Shown piece after piece: positions 8,723 to 16,843 of a DNA stretch of 62,771 nt. A model generated the notes under the pieces. That model was not told where the DNA came from. It did no database searches and saw nothing but the letters and a program-made list of their open reading frames with translations. The translations under genes and the position numbers were made by a program. The stretch's first letter is position 1. Every line of letters starts with the position of its first letter. The DNA is from Paenibacillus prosopidis. Its GTDB lineage: Bacteria; Bacillota; Bacilli; Paenibacillales; Paenibacillaceae. The stretch is taken from positions 1 through 62,771 of the forward strand of contig NZ_QPJD01000026.1 in NCBI RefSeq assembly GCF_003337375.1, given 5' to 3'.

Positions 8723-8796
8723 AAACAACTTCTAAATGGATTTCATTTAGTATAGAATGGAGGTGCTCGTAAAAAGATAGGGGAGGAACATATTTA

Positions 8797-9855
8797 ATGA
8801 AAAAGATGCAAAACTTAGCGGTTATTTTACTAACCGTTTTGTTGGTCGTCATTGCAGGGTGCAGCTCGGGTAAACCGCCGAAGGAAGCCTTGCAAGCGGC
8901 TATGACGAAGATGGCAGAAGCGGACTCATATACGGTTAAAATGTCATTTGGACTTGATGAATTGGAGCTTACTCCGGATGCTGCGATGCAAGAGGATGCA
9001 GCTGCAGCAGCAGCTATGATCGGTATGCTGAAGGATGCGACCATTACGGTTGACGCTATTTATCAGAAGGATCCGTTACGGACGGATATGAATGTGGAAA
9101 TCGTTATTCCCGGCGACATGGAAATGAAGCTTACCGTGCCGATGATTATGACGGAAGAAACATTATATGTGAAAGTACCGCAGATTCCGATGCTGCCTCT
9201 GCCTGAGACCGTTACAGGCAAGTTTATAAAAATTGATCTTAAGGAGCTTGCCGAGCAGCAAGGCGGCGCTACGCTAGATATTGCGGCGCAGCAGAAGCTT
9301 GGCAAGGAGCTCGGAGCGGTGCTGCTTAAGCATTTTGACGAGAAAACATACTTCAGCGAGCCGAAGGCTGCGGATGCAGGATTGCCGGAAGAGCTGAAAG
9401 CAGATCAAATCATTGCCTTTGAAATTAACGAAAGCAACTACGCTAAGACGGTGGAAACCGTTATTAATCAAGTGCTGCCTGAGTTGATTGACGTACTGCT
9501 TGCGAATGAAGAGTCGATGAAGTCGCTTCAGCTGGAGAAGGCGGATATCGAGAAGATGAAGTCGGAACTGGAAACGAACAAAGCTGATATTGTTGATGTG
9601 CTCAAAAACAATGTCAAAGTAAATACGATGAAGGTTACCTGCGCAATTCAGGATGGCTACCTTGTATATGAAGAGGGTCAAGTGAATGTTGAAGCGACGG
9701 ATAAGGAAAGCGGTCAAAAGATGAAGCTAGGTCTTCACTTCGATGTCAGCTACGCTGAGATCGGTAAAGCACCTAAGTTTGAGAATGAGATCCCAACCGA
9801 TGCGATTACACTTGATCAGCTAACGCAGCTGTTCCAGGCGCCGGTGGGCATGTAA
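8797..9855 (+). CDS. Lipoprotein of unknown function, 352 aa
   Basis: The N-terminus is a lipoprotein signal: a basic start, a hydrophobic stretch and the lipobox VIAGC, so the mature protein is tethered by Cys near residue 22. The rest is rich in beta-strand patterns and charged helices, starting with EALQAAMTKMAEADSYTVKMSF, which resembles the LolA/LppX-like half-barrel lipoproteins common in Bacillales. That fold assignment is an inference from the pattern. No catalytic motif is visible. The ATG follows GGGGAGG. It is monocistronic with a terminator on its 3' side shared with the convergent DUF4870 gene. Confidence 0.8.
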   Translation: MKKMQNLAVILLTVLLVVIAGCSSGKPPKEALQAAMTKMAEADSYTVKMSFGLDELELTPDAAMQEDAAAAAAMIGMLKDATITVDAIYQKDPLRTDMNVEIVIPGDMEMKLTVPMIMTEETLYVKVPQIPMLPLPETVTGKFIKIDLKELAEQQGGATLDIAAQQKLGKELGAVLLKHFDEKTYFSEPKAADAGLPEELKADQIIAFEINESNYAKTVETVINQVLPELIDVLLANEESMKSLQLEKADIEKMKSELETNKADIVDVLKNNVKVNTMKVTCAIQDGYLVYEEGQVNVEATDKESGQKMKLGLHFDVSYAEIGKAPKFENEIPTDAITLDQLTQLFQAPVGM

Positions 9856-9881
9856 TTAAATATTAGAACGTAATAAACAAA

Positions 9882-9912
9882 AAAGCAGCCTTCTTTGAGG
9901 GCTGTTTTTTTG
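9882..9912. terminator. Bidirectional terminator between convergent genes
   Basis: Stem AGCAGCC / GGCTGT(T) flanked by an A-run on the left and TTTTTTT on the right, so it can serve both the + strand lipoprotein gene and the - strand DUF4870 gene. Confidence 0.8.
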
Positions 9913-9933
9913 GTGAAACTATAATTTTTTCTC

Positions 9934-10290
9934 TTATTTGAAAAACCGAATCGTGAGTGGATAACGGTAGCCGTTTCCTTCCGATGCGCGGATCGAGGCG
10001 ATAATCGTCATGGCCAGCCAGAAGATAAATACAATAATAGAGGTTACAATTCCAATTAGCACAAAAATGAGTAAGGCGGATACGATGCTGTAAATGGTTA
10101 TACTGATTTGAAAATTAAGTGATTCTTTACCGTGCATATCGACGAAATAAGATTGGTCCTTTTTAATGAGCCACATGACCAAGGGTCCAATAATGTTACC
10201 TAACGGAATGATTAATCCGCTCAGAGCAAGAAGATGGCATAACATGCCGAAGGTTTTTTCTTCCTTATGCAACCCAAAAGGTTGATTCAT
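9934..10290 (-). CDS. DUF4870 membrane protein
   Basis: A 118-residue integral membrane protein of the DUF4870 family (Tic20-like fold). It shows the family's opening EEKTFGMLCHLLALSG, the GNIIGPLVMWLIKKDQS turn and the FVDMHGKESLNFQ signature before the second pair of membrane segments, and ends in YRYPLTIRFFK. Four hydrophobic segments are predicted. Function is unknown; members are often linked to envelope stress. The start follows an AGGAGG site in the minus direction. A structured RNA lies upstream on the same strand, ended by its own terminator. Confidence 0.9.
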   Translation of the reverse strand: MNQPFGLHKEEKTFGMLCHLLALSGLIIPLGNIIGPLVMWLIKKDQSYFVDMHGKESLNFQISITIYSIVSALLIFVLIGIVTSIIVFIFWLAMTIIASIRASEGNGYRYPLTIRFFK

Positions 10291-10372
10291 ATTTAGTTCC
10301 TCCTAGTGATGGTTATGTTACCTTCAGTTCGACACTATTTTGTAAAACCCTCCAAAAACCATAAAATAAAAC

Positions 10373-10400
10373 AAAAAAAGGAGCCCATAACAGGCTCCCT
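10373..10400 (-). terminator. Terminator of the ncRNA candidate
   Basis: Read on the minus strand: GGGAGCC, loop TGTTAT, GGGCTCC, then TTTTTTT. It ends the transcript that starts near 10640 about 85 nt before the DUF4870 start. Confidence 0.85.
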
Positions 10401-10640
10401 TTTCGACGGTGTTTGATCGTACGAGTCTCTTCTAATAGGACACTTCACATTTTTTAGAATAACTTGGGCACTGCTTTATCAATTCCGGTTTAGTGGAATG
10501 TGACTAGGCATGTGTGTTTCAGATGTACTCTGCGACACAACCCCTCGCTTCCATTTTGCTTAGTGATTTAGATAAGTTCCTCCTGTAGCCCTAGCACCAA
10601 ATGGTCCAACGGAACCACACCTCTCTTCACACCGTCTACA
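10374..10640 (-). ncRNA. Structured ncRNA candidate (6S-like?)
   Basis: No plausible protein is encoded in this 470-bp gap. On the minus strand the two ends of a roughly 230-nt core pair exactly: GACGGTGT (10629-10636) with ACACCGTC (10405-10412). Inside are further helices, among them TGGAA / TTCCA, and a nested hairpin TGTGT ... CAGA / TCTG ... ACACA. A clear intrinsic terminator follows the closing stem. A long rod with a closing helix and own terminator resembles 6S RNA, but I cannot match the sequence to a known class; a cis-acting leader of the DUF4870 gene is the alternative. It lies downstream of tRNA-Arg on the same strand without a terminator between them. Confidence 0.45.
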
Positions 10641-10721
10641 ATATATTGCGTAAAATCTGCTCATTTTATTCAAAAAATTTTTTTATTGTCGATAAATATT
10701 TTATACTTTCACACGTTGTTG

Positions 10722-10765
10722 TAAAATATGGTTGTTGCAAAATATGGTTTGTGTAATATGGCGCG
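10722..10765. repeat. Short imperfect tandem repeat
   Basis: Three degenerate copies of a unit of about 15 nt (TTGTAAAATATGG, TTGCAAAATATGG, TGTGTAATATGG) lie between the ncRNA candidate and tRNA-Arg. The last copy runs into the tRNA 3' end. No function is evident. Confidence 0.5.
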
Positions 10766-10835
10766 CCCGAGAGGTCTCGAACCTCCCACCTACAGTTTAG
10801 GAAACTGTCGCTCTATCCTGATGAGCTACGGACGC
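10759..10835 (-). tRNA. tRNA-Arg (anticodon CCU)
   Basis: A 77-nt tRNA on the minus strand. The acceptor stem is GCGTCCG / CGGGCGC (one G-U pair) with encoded CCA; the D arm reads TAGCTCATCAGGATAGAGC; the anticodon arm ACAGTTTCCTAAACTGT gives anticodon CCT; the T arm is GGAGGTTCGAGACCTCT. Confidence 0.95.
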
Positions 10836-10847
10836 GCAGCAAAACTA

Positions 10848-10877
10848 ATTATACCATGTACGCTTTTGAGGGTGCAA
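10848..10877 (-). promoter_or_regulatory. tRNA-Arg promoter
   Basis: On the minus strand TTGCAC, an 18-bp spacer and TATAAT, with an upstream TG giving an extended -10. It ends 12 nt before the mature tRNA. Confidence 0.75.
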
Positions 10878-10922
10878 CACTATCCCTTGCAAAAGCTTGA
10901 ATGGCTGGAGGAGTGAACATGC

Positions 10923-12077
10923 GTGCATATTGACCCCAATGAAGAGATTTCGATAAGAACAGATTTATCCTCTGAGCAAATGCTCAAAGTGATTTTTGAA
11001 TATACGGCAAAAATTGCAAATGAGAAAAATTTAGAATCTGTGCTTATCTTGATGGCTAATATGGGAAGAGAAATGATTGTTGCCGACCGCTGTACGGTAT
11101 GGCTCATTGATTCCGCGCGTAATGAGCTTTTTACGGCAGTAGCGCATGGAGTCGGTGAAATACGGATTCCGTACGGAAGCGGGTTAGTCGGCAGCGCCAT
11201 AAGTTCCGGAAAGCCTATTTTTATTGACGATGCTTATAAGGACCCGCGGCACAATCCGGATAACGATAAGAAAACGGGCTACCGTACCAAGGCGATCATG
11301 ACGATCCCATTCCGCAATAATGAGGGAGAGGTTATCGGAGCTTATCAAGCCATTAATAAAATGACGAAAGTACAAACGTTCTCCGCGAAGGATATGGAGT
11401 ATTTATCGTTAGCTGCTTCCTATTCCGGCAAATCACTGGAGTCCATTATGCTCCATCAGGAAATCATAGAGACACAGAAAGAAATAATCGTTGCGATGGG
11501 CGAGATTGGTGAGAGTCGTTCGAAGGAAACAGGCAATCATGTGAAGCGGGTCGCGCAATATTCATACATTTTAGCTCTAGGACTAGGAATGAGCAATACG
11601 GAAGCGGAACTGCTTCGCAGTGCCTCTCCCATGCACGACATTGGCAAGGTAGCGATACCGGATGCCATATTGCAGAAACCAGGGAAGCTGACGGATGAAG
11701 AATACGCCATAATGAAAACCCATAGCGATATTGGCCACCATTTATTGCGTAACTCCAAAAGACAGCTTATGCAGGCTGCTTCTATTGTTGCTCTGCATCA
11801 TCATGAGAAGTGGGACGGTACAGGATATCCGAGAGGTCTTAAAGGAGAAGACATACATATTTATGGACGTATAACGGCAGTTGCGGACGTATTTGATGCT
11901 TTAGGCAGTGAAAGGGTATATAAAGCGGCATGGAAGCTGGATCGGATTTTGGCTTTATTGGAGGGAGAGCGCGGTCGTCATTTCGATCCAAAGGTAGTTG
12001 ATGTGTTTTTTGAACAGCTACCTAAAATCCTTGAGGTAAGGGATCGGGAAGCGGATATCCTGCATGAAATCAAATAG
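10923..12077 (+). CDS. GAF and HD-GYP domain protein
   Basis: A 384-residue cytosolic signalling protein. A GAF sensor domain covers about residues 15-165 (RCTVWLIDSA, GSGLVGSAISSGKPIFI). A HD-GYP phosphodiesterase domain follows, with the metal motif MHDIGK near residue 240 and HHHEKWDGTGYPRGLKGEDI near 300, so the GYP signature is intact. HD-GYP enzymes hydrolyse cyclic di-GMP and some other cyclic dinucleotides; activity is likely since the ligands are conserved. The start is GTG 10923, about 10 nt after GGAGGAG; an out-of-frame ATG at 10919 stops at once. It ends at a terminator shared with the convergent racemase gene. Confidence 0.92.
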   Translation: MHIDPNEEISIRTDLSSEQMLKVIFEYTAKIANEKNLESVLILMANMGREMIVADRCTVWLIDSARNELFTAVAHGVGEIRIPYGSGLVGSAISSGKPIFIDDAYKDPRHNPDNDKKTGYRTKAIMTIPFRNNEGEVIGAYQAINKMTKVQTFSAKDMEYLSLAASYSGKSLESIMLHQEIIETQKEIIVAMGEIGESRSKETGNHVKRVAQYSYILALGLGMSNTEAELLRSASPMHDIGKVAIPDAILQKPGKLTDEEYAIMKTHSDIGHHLLRNSKRQLMQAASIVALHHHEKWDGTGYPRGLKGEDIHIYGRITAVADVFDALGSERVYKAAWKLDRILALLEGERGRHFDPKVVDVFFEQLPKILEVRDREADILHEIK

Positions 12078-12079
12078 CA

Positions 12080-12118
12080 AAAAAGGAGAAGCCAATGTAT
12101 ATAGGCTTCTCCTTTTTG
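12080..12118. terminator. Bidirectional terminator
   Basis: Stem AAGGAGAAGCC / GGCTTCTCCTT flanked by an A-run and a T-run. It lies between the HD-GYP gene (+) and the racemase gene (-). Confidence 0.85.
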
Positions 12119-12146
12119 TTGTCTGCCTGATTTCGTTTAAGAACCC

Positions 12147-12860
12147 TTATCGCTCAGTTAAATGCTTGCCGGACAGCTCTATCGATTTCTTGACGAGCAC
12201 GGCCATGGCATCGACGCAATATTGCGAGATGTCGTCCCGCAAGGGAATAAGGGATAATTCCGTACATGCGATGATGACACAATTGCAATTATCATTTACC
12301 AAAAGACCGTTTATGATGCCTTCAAACTCCGTAGGTTCTACAGGCAAATTACGTTTAACTTTATTATATATAATGTCCATGACATGCTCTTGAACGACCT
12401 CGTTAGGCACATGAAGCTCCATGTTATATTTAGAGCATCCTTTTTTATAGACACCGCTGCTGACCGTCCCGTTTGTAGCTAAAATACCGACTTTACAGTG
12501 TTCGCCGAAGGTGGAGTAGATCTCTCCCAACGTCTCGTCCACCATATTAATAATATTGATGTGTGTCATTTGCTGCATTTCGTTATAGAAATAGTGCGAT
12601 GTATTGCAAGGTATAGCAATATTTGCGACACCCGCCATTTCAAGCAGCTTCAGGTCTTTGGCGACGGCTTCGAGAAAAACCTCCCCGCGATTGCCCAAAA
12701 TAACGGATGTTCTGTCCGGTAGAGTGGCATGGTTAAGAATAACCATATCGATATGCTCTTGGTCGCGGTCTGCCGCAGTGTTTTCAATAATTTGATCTAC
12801 GAATACGGATGTTGCCTTCGGTCCCATACCGCCAATGACGCCTAAACTTTTAAGTTCCAT
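12147..12860 (-). CDS. Aspartate/glutamate racemase family protein
   Basis: A 237-residue member of the Asp/Glu racemase family (RacX/YgeA type). The N-terminus is the diagnostic LGVIGGMGPKAT, and the two catalytic cysteines of this PLP-independent family are present in IPCNTSHYFY (Cys near 85) and IIACTELSL (Cys near 199). Such enzymes interconvert L- and D-amino acids, usually aspartate or glutamate. It is the last gene of a minus-strand operon, 14 nt after the MurE-like ligase, with an overlapping weak AGGT ribosome site, so it should supply a D-amino acid to the two upstream ligases. The substrate is inferred only from the family. Confidence 0.9.
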   Translation of the reverse strand: MELKSLGVIGGMGPKATSVFVDQIIENTAADRDQEHIDMVILNHATLPDRTSVILGNRGEVFLEAVAKDLKLLEMAGVANIAIPCNTSHYFYNEMQQMTHINIINMVDETLGEIYSTFGEHCKVGILATNGTVSSGVYKKGCSKYNMELHVPNEVVQEHVMDIIYNKVKRNLPVEPTEFEGIINGLLVNDNCNCVIIACTELSLIPLRDDISQYCVDAMAVLVKKSIELSGKHLTER

Positions 12861-12874
12861 TGTTCAACCTATTT

Positions 12875-14344
12875 TTACCTTTCATTTCCTTTAATTTCTC
12901 GAACGATTTCCGCTTCATTAAACGGAATTTCCGTTTTACCGACGATTTGCGACGTTTCATGGCCTTTGCCGGCAATTAGAATGACGTCATCTTTCCTGCT
13001 AATTTCAATAGCAAAAGCAATCGCATCTCTGCGGTCTACAATCGCTTCATAATTGCCATTATGCGCTTCAATGCCTTCTACGATTTCTCTAATAATAAGA
13101 TTGTTATCCTGCTCTTTTGGATTGTCAGAAGTGACAACGGAAAAATCGGCGAACTTCGCAGCAACCTCTGCCATCGCTTTGCGCTTCTCTCTGCCAGACT
13201 CGCCATCTGCAGCATAAACGCCAAATACGAGTATAATTCTGCCTTTGGCAAAAGGTCTGATCGTAGTCAGCGCCTTCTCCAGACTATCCTCCGTATGGGC
13301 AAAATCAACGATGATCTTGGTATCCTCGTCCTGATAAACGACTTCAAGACGTCCTTTAATTCCTTCTACAGCCGCAATGCCATGCGCAATTTGCTGTAAG
13401 CTGAATTGATTGCAATAAGCTGTTGCAATAGCTGCTAGGCTATTATATACATAGATGGCTCCCGGCAGATTTACTTTGATTTCTATGCTGCCTTTTGGCG
13501 TATGGACGGTGTAGACGGTATGATCGGCAAAATAGTGAATATCCGACGCATTAATGTCCGCTTCGTGTTCAATTCCGTAAGTAAGCAGCCTTGACTCGCG
13601 GCCCTGCAATCTATTGATTAGGATGCGGCCGTACTCATCATCTGCATTAATGATGTTGTAGTCCGTTGTCATGTCGAATAGCTTGGCCTTTGCTTCAAAA
13701 TATTCGGCCATTGTATTGTGCAGCTCCAAGTGATCGGGCGTTAGGTTCGTAAATATTCCGGTATTGAAGCGGGCGTGCGCAACGCGGTTAAGGTTAAGCG
13801 CATGAGAGGATACCTCCATCACGCAATGCTTCATATCCGAATCGACCATATCTGCGAAAGTTTGCTGAAGATTGAGCGACTCCGGCGTTGTATTTTTATT
13901 TTTAATCACTTTATCGCCAATAACGGTTCCGATCGTGCCGATAATACCAATAGAATTCCCTGTTTCCTCGAAGATCGATTTAAGAAAATAAGTAGTCGAC
14001 GTTTTACCGTTTGTTCCCGTTATACCAATTAAATTCATTTGTTCCGTAGGATTATGATAGAAATTAGCCGCTACCTGTGCAAGTGCTTCTCTCGTATCGG
14101 GAACTTTAAGGACGGTAACCTCACCGTCGATGTGGATATCCTTCTCCACAATGATGGCGGCAGCACCCTGCTCAATTGCGCGGTCAATGTAACGATGACC
14201 GTCAACCGAAAATCCGGTAATAGCGACAAATACGCCATTCTCCACTACTTCTCTTGAATCATATGCAATGGAGTTTACTTCTATATGTAAATCACCTTTG
14301 ACGAGCGTGTAATGAAGATCTTTAATTACGGCGGTTAATAACAT
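12875..14344 (-). CDS. MurE-like muropeptide ligase (second-copy type)
   Basis: A 489-residue Mur ligase most like MurE, which adds the third residue (meso-DAP or Lys) to UDP-MurNAc-L-Ala-D-Glu. All three domains are present: the uridine-binding start (SIAYDSREVVENGVFVA), the ATP loop GITGTNGKTSTTY (residues 107-119), the carbamoyl-lysine segment EYFEAKAKLFD, and the C-terminal GKGHETSQIV. The substrate-selecting motif reads DNPK (407-410) instead of the DNPR of DAP-adding enzymes or DNPA-like forms of Lys enzymes. It lies outside any division/cell-wall cluster, in an operon with an ATP-grasp ligase and a racemase. A dedicated, altered role is likely; a plain housekeeping MurE cannot be excluded. 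Confidence 0.88.
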   Translation of the reverse strand: MLLTAVIKDLHYTLVKGDLHIEVNSIAYDSREVVENGVFVAITGFSVDGHRYIDRAIEQGAAAIIVEKDIHIDGEVTVLKVPDTREALAQVAANFYHNPTEQMNLIGITGTNGKTSTTYFLKSIFEETGNSIGIIGTIGTVIGDKVIKNKNTTPESLNLQQTFADMVDSDMKHCVMEVSSHALNLNRVAHARFNTGIFTNLTPDHLELHNTMAEYFEAKAKLFDMTTDYNIINADDEYGRILINRLQGRESRLLTYGIEHEADINASDIHYFADHTVYTVHTPKGSIEIKVNLPGAIYVYNSLAAIATAYCNQFSLQQIAHGIAAVEGIKGRLEVVYQDEDTKIIVDFAHTEDSLEKALTTIRPFAKGRIILVFGVYAADGESGREKRKAMAEVAAKFADFSVVTSDNPKEQDNNLIIREIVEGIEAHNGNYEAIVDRRDAIAFAIEISRKDDVILIAGKGHETSQIVGKTEIPFNEAEIVREIKGNER

Positions 14345-14384
14345 AAGAACAGCTCCATTCTATTGCCCTTTCCTATCTGTAAGA

Positions 14385-15584
14385 CTACCTTCTCAAAAGC
14401 TTATTCATGAATTTGCCGCCAATAATGGAAGCATAGGAGAATGCAGGCTTAGGGTCTTTCCAATCCCAAATGGCATAAGCCTTCGGTTTAAACAAGGATC
14501 CTAGCACTTGCTTCCACGTAAGTTGACCGGCTTTGATATAGTCGCGGATAGCGAGCATATCCTCGTACCCGTACCAGAACACGCGGTTTGTGTTTTCCTT
14601 GACGGCCTTCGGCGGCACAATGTTGCCGGTCAGCTCCTGATAAGTAATCCAAGGAAAATTCACCCCAACCTTGTACAGCAGGTTGTTTAGGTTCGTGATC
14701 CGGCAATTAACCTCGATTAAGTAAAATTTCCCGGTTTCGGCATCCTTCTTGAACTCGATTTCCGCGAAGCCTTTCCATTTCATTTTTTCTAGAAATGGGG
14801 CGCCGATTTCGAATAGCTCGGGTACGTACTTTTGCCCCGTATAAACCGATGCACCGAAATTGATCGGATATTGACGGAACTTTTGGCAGGTAACCCAATG
14901 CGTTACCTTGGAATCTTGGTTCAAATAGGCATCGAACGTATACATGTGATCATCGAAGCCGGGAATAATACGCTGCACGATGACCTCTAGATTTGCCTCT
15001 TGCGCATCTGCCAGTGCTTGTTCGAGCTCTGCCCGGTTATGTACCTTGAATAGCTTCCTTCTGAACTTCGCTACGAAGGAAGGGGAGTCGGTCGGCTTCA
15101 CGATACAAGGGAACTTAATGATCTGATCGATCTTCTCGTAGAAGTTGTTTTCATCAACACGGACCGTTTCCGGAACAGCTACTCCGTTTTCGAGTGCCAA
15201 ACGCTGCAAAACTTCTTTATTCATCATATTCGTATAGATGCCGGGTTCATCTTGCGGAATCAGATAATGCTCTCTCAGCTCGGACAAATGCTCATCTATA
15301 ACCTCTAAATAGGAATCATGACAAGGTATAAGAACAGGAGGAGCGCTTTGCTTGCGGGCATAATCCTTCAAGAATTGGATGAAGGCTGCCGTGTCTTCTT
15401 TATAATGAGGAGCGATAAGCCGCTCAGACGTATATTTTGAATCTGCGCCATAGGTATGCTTATTCGAATAATCAACGGCTACCGTATGCACGCCGTTAAT
15501 CCCTAAGCAACGGATCGTACTTAAACCTATATAATAATTACAACCTAAAATAACTGCCTTATTATTCACTAAAGCACATCCCAC
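14385..15584 (-). CDS. ATP-grasp carboxylate-amine ligase
   Basis: A 399-residue ATP-grasp protein of the COG3919 type, which includes D-aspartate ligase of Enterococcus faecium. A Rossmann-like start (KAVILGCNYYIGLSTIRCLG) is followed by the ATP-grasp fold: FPCIVKPTDSPSF for the ATP-binding lysine near residue 165, VIVQRIIPGFDDHMYTF near 215, and the metal ligands in GFAEIEFKKD and LIEVNCRITN near 285-310. It joins a carboxylate to an amine at the cost of ATP. It heads the three-gene operon, 40 nt before the MurE-like gene. The partner substrates are unknown; a D-amino acid from the racemase is a reasonable guess. Confidence 0.85.
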   Translation of the reverse strand: MGCALVNNKAVILGCNYYIGLSTIRCLGINGVHTVAVDYSNKHTYGADSKYTSERLIAPHYKEDTAAFIQFLKDYARKQSAPPVLIPCHDSYLEVIDEHLSELREHYLIPQDEPGIYTNMMNKEVLQRLALENGVAVPETVRVDENNFYEKIDQIIKFPCIVKPTDSPSFVAKFRRKLFKVHNRAELEQALADAQEANLEVIVQRIIPGFDDHMYTFDAYLNQDSKVTHWVTCQKFRQYPINFGASVYTGQKYVPELFEIGAPFLEKMKWKGFAEIEFKKDAETGKFYLIEVNCRITNLNNLLYKVGVNFPWITYQELTGNIVPPKAVKENTNRVFWYGYEDMLAIRDYIKAGQLTWKQVLGSLFKPKAYAIWDWKDPKPAFSYASIIGGKFMNKLLRR

Positions 15585-16020
15585 TATCCAAATTTATGTT
15601 TTAAATTCTTAGAATTCTCCGCGAAGCCGTTTACGCTTGTCATCAATAATTATAGTAATGTTGTAAATAATTTTACTTCATACTATCTTATAATACAAAT
15701 GGATTTATCCTCATAATTGCGTATAACAAGCGGGTTTTGCGCAATTGAGCAGTCTGTTAATTACCTGTTAAGAGCTCGTTGTTAATAAAGCTCTTTCATT
15801 TGTTGCCATATGCTTTTAGTTGGATGAATTTCCATATGTTAATCAATTAATATAGTAAAAAAGACCTATGAATTGGAAGAATTAGCTTGCTTTTGTCGAA
15901 TAATGCCTGAAAATTGTAGACGATCGTCGACATGTTTTTACAAACTCCTTATAACTCTCGGAGTATAATAGAACTATTACCAGACGAGTGCTAGATAAGG
16001 AGCGTGCCCCGAAGCGAGCT
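15585..16020. other. AT-rich intergenic region, about 430 bp
   Basis: This stretch separates the divergent ATP-grasp operon and the Spo0E-like gene. I see no gene. It holds a truncated copy of the dispersed repeat (15620-15639), a TATAAT on the minus strand near 15640-15650 that may serve the ligase operon, and a TATAAT at 15964-15969 that may serve the Spo0E-like gene. Repeats of TTAATTA / CTGTTAA occur in the middle. Confidence 0.6.
15620..15639 (+). repeat. Dispersed repeat, short truncated copy (R4)
   Basis: CGCGAAGCCGTTTACGCTTG matches the two GC-rich ends of the 100-bp repeat at 23632-23731 with the middle missing (CCGCGAA joined to GCCGTTTACGCTTG). It looks like a deletion derivative. 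Confidence 0.5.
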
Positions 16021-16215
16021 ATGGACAAAAAACACTTGCTTAAACAATTGCAGTCGCTGCGGCTAAAGCTTCATGAAATAGCCGAAGCACGCGGCAGTTT
16101 GACAGATCCGGATGTTCTGGCGATTAGCGAAGAGGCCGATCAACTTATTGTTGCGTTACAGCATATACAACGAAATGAGCTTATTGATATCTCTATACGC
16201 CGCGACAATATGTAG
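16021..16215 (+). CDS. Spo0E-family aspartyl-phosphate phosphatase
   Basis: A 64-residue helical-hairpin protein of the Spo0E family. These phosphatases remove phosphate from Spo0A and so delay sporulation. The pattern LRLKLHEIAEARGSLTDPDV...SEEADQLI matches the two-helix layout, with the S-x3-D core in SEEAD where the family usually has SQELD. The start is uncertain: ATG 16021 lies 17 nt after AAGGAG, while an in-frame GTG at 15988 gives 75 residues but has no ribosome site. A TATAAT at 15964 suggests its own promoter. It is convergent with tadA, only 6 nt away. Confidence 0.72.
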   Translation: MDKKHLLKQLQSLRLKLHEIAEARGSLTDPDVLAISEEADQLIVALQHIQRNELIDISIRRDNM

Positions 16216-16221
16216 AGTTCG

Positions 16222-16686
16222 TTACCGTTCTCGCAGTCGACGGAAAAACTGGGTTAGCAGCAACGCGCATTCAGTTCCAAGAATACCACTGGTGAGCTCC
16301 GTTTCGTGGTTGAAACGGGGCTCTTGCAGTAAGTTCATAAGCGTCCCGGCGCAGCCCGCCTTCGGATCGGACGTTCCATAAACGACACGTTTAATACGCG
16401 ATTGGACGATCGCACCGGCGCACATCGGACAAGGCTCTAATGTGACATAAAGCGTACAATCTAATAATCTCCAAGCGCCGATGCGATCGCAGGCGTCACG
16501 AATGGCAACCATTTCAGCGTGAGCGGTCGGATCAAACCGCGTCTCTCTTAAATTGTGCCCTCTCCCGATAATCTCATTATTTCGTACAATAACAGCTCCG
16601 ATGGGAACCTCCCCGATTTGCTCGGCATTTCTCGCTTCAGCGATTGCTTCTAACATCCATTTTTGATCTTCTTGCTCTCTAATCAT
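16222..16686 (-). CDS. tadA: tRNA adenosine(34) deaminase
   Basis: A 154-residue zinc deaminase that converts A34 to inosine in tRNA-Arg(ACG), needed to read CGN codons. The zinc and catalytic residues are present in TAHAEMVAI (His, Glu) and EPCPMCAGAI (two Cys). Other TadA signatures are GEVPIGAVIV and VVYGTSDPKAG. The start ATG at 16686 follows AAAGGGG on the minus strand. In B. subtilis tadA lies just before scr and dnaX; here about 41 kb separate them, which marks the left border of an inserted block. Confidence 0.96.
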   Translation of the reverse strand: MIREQEDQKWMLEAIAEARNAEQIGEVPIGAVIVRNNEIIGRGHNLRETRFDPTAHAEMVAIRDACDRIGAWRLLDCTLYVTLEPCPMCAGAIVQSRIKRVVYGTSDPKAGCAGTLMNLLQEPRFNHETELTSGILGTECALLLTQFFRRLRER

Positions 16687-16749
16687 GAACGATAACCCCT
16701 TTACAAATTATTGATTATACAGCGAACAAATATTCCGTTGTTAACATGT

Positions 16750-16843
16750 CGTGGATAACATTGTGGATAACTTTATTGATATACACATATATACTCACAA
16801 ATTATTCACTCCTGTGCACAATACTTGTTGACAATGTGTATAA
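16750..16843. promoter_or_regulatory. Cluster of DnaA boxes
   Basis: An exact DnaA box (TGTGGATAA, reverse complement of TTATCCACA) lies at 16762-16770. One-mismatch boxes are at 16750-16758 (CGTGGATAA), exactly 12 nt from the first, and at 16835-16843 (TGTGTATAA), which falls inside the spacer of the kinase promoter. They sit between the divergent tadA and sensor kinase genes. Confidence 0.5.

Noticed and set aside
10728..10916. 62-residue open frame over tRNA-Arg
   Set aside because: It reads through the tRNA gene on the other strand and has no ribosome site.
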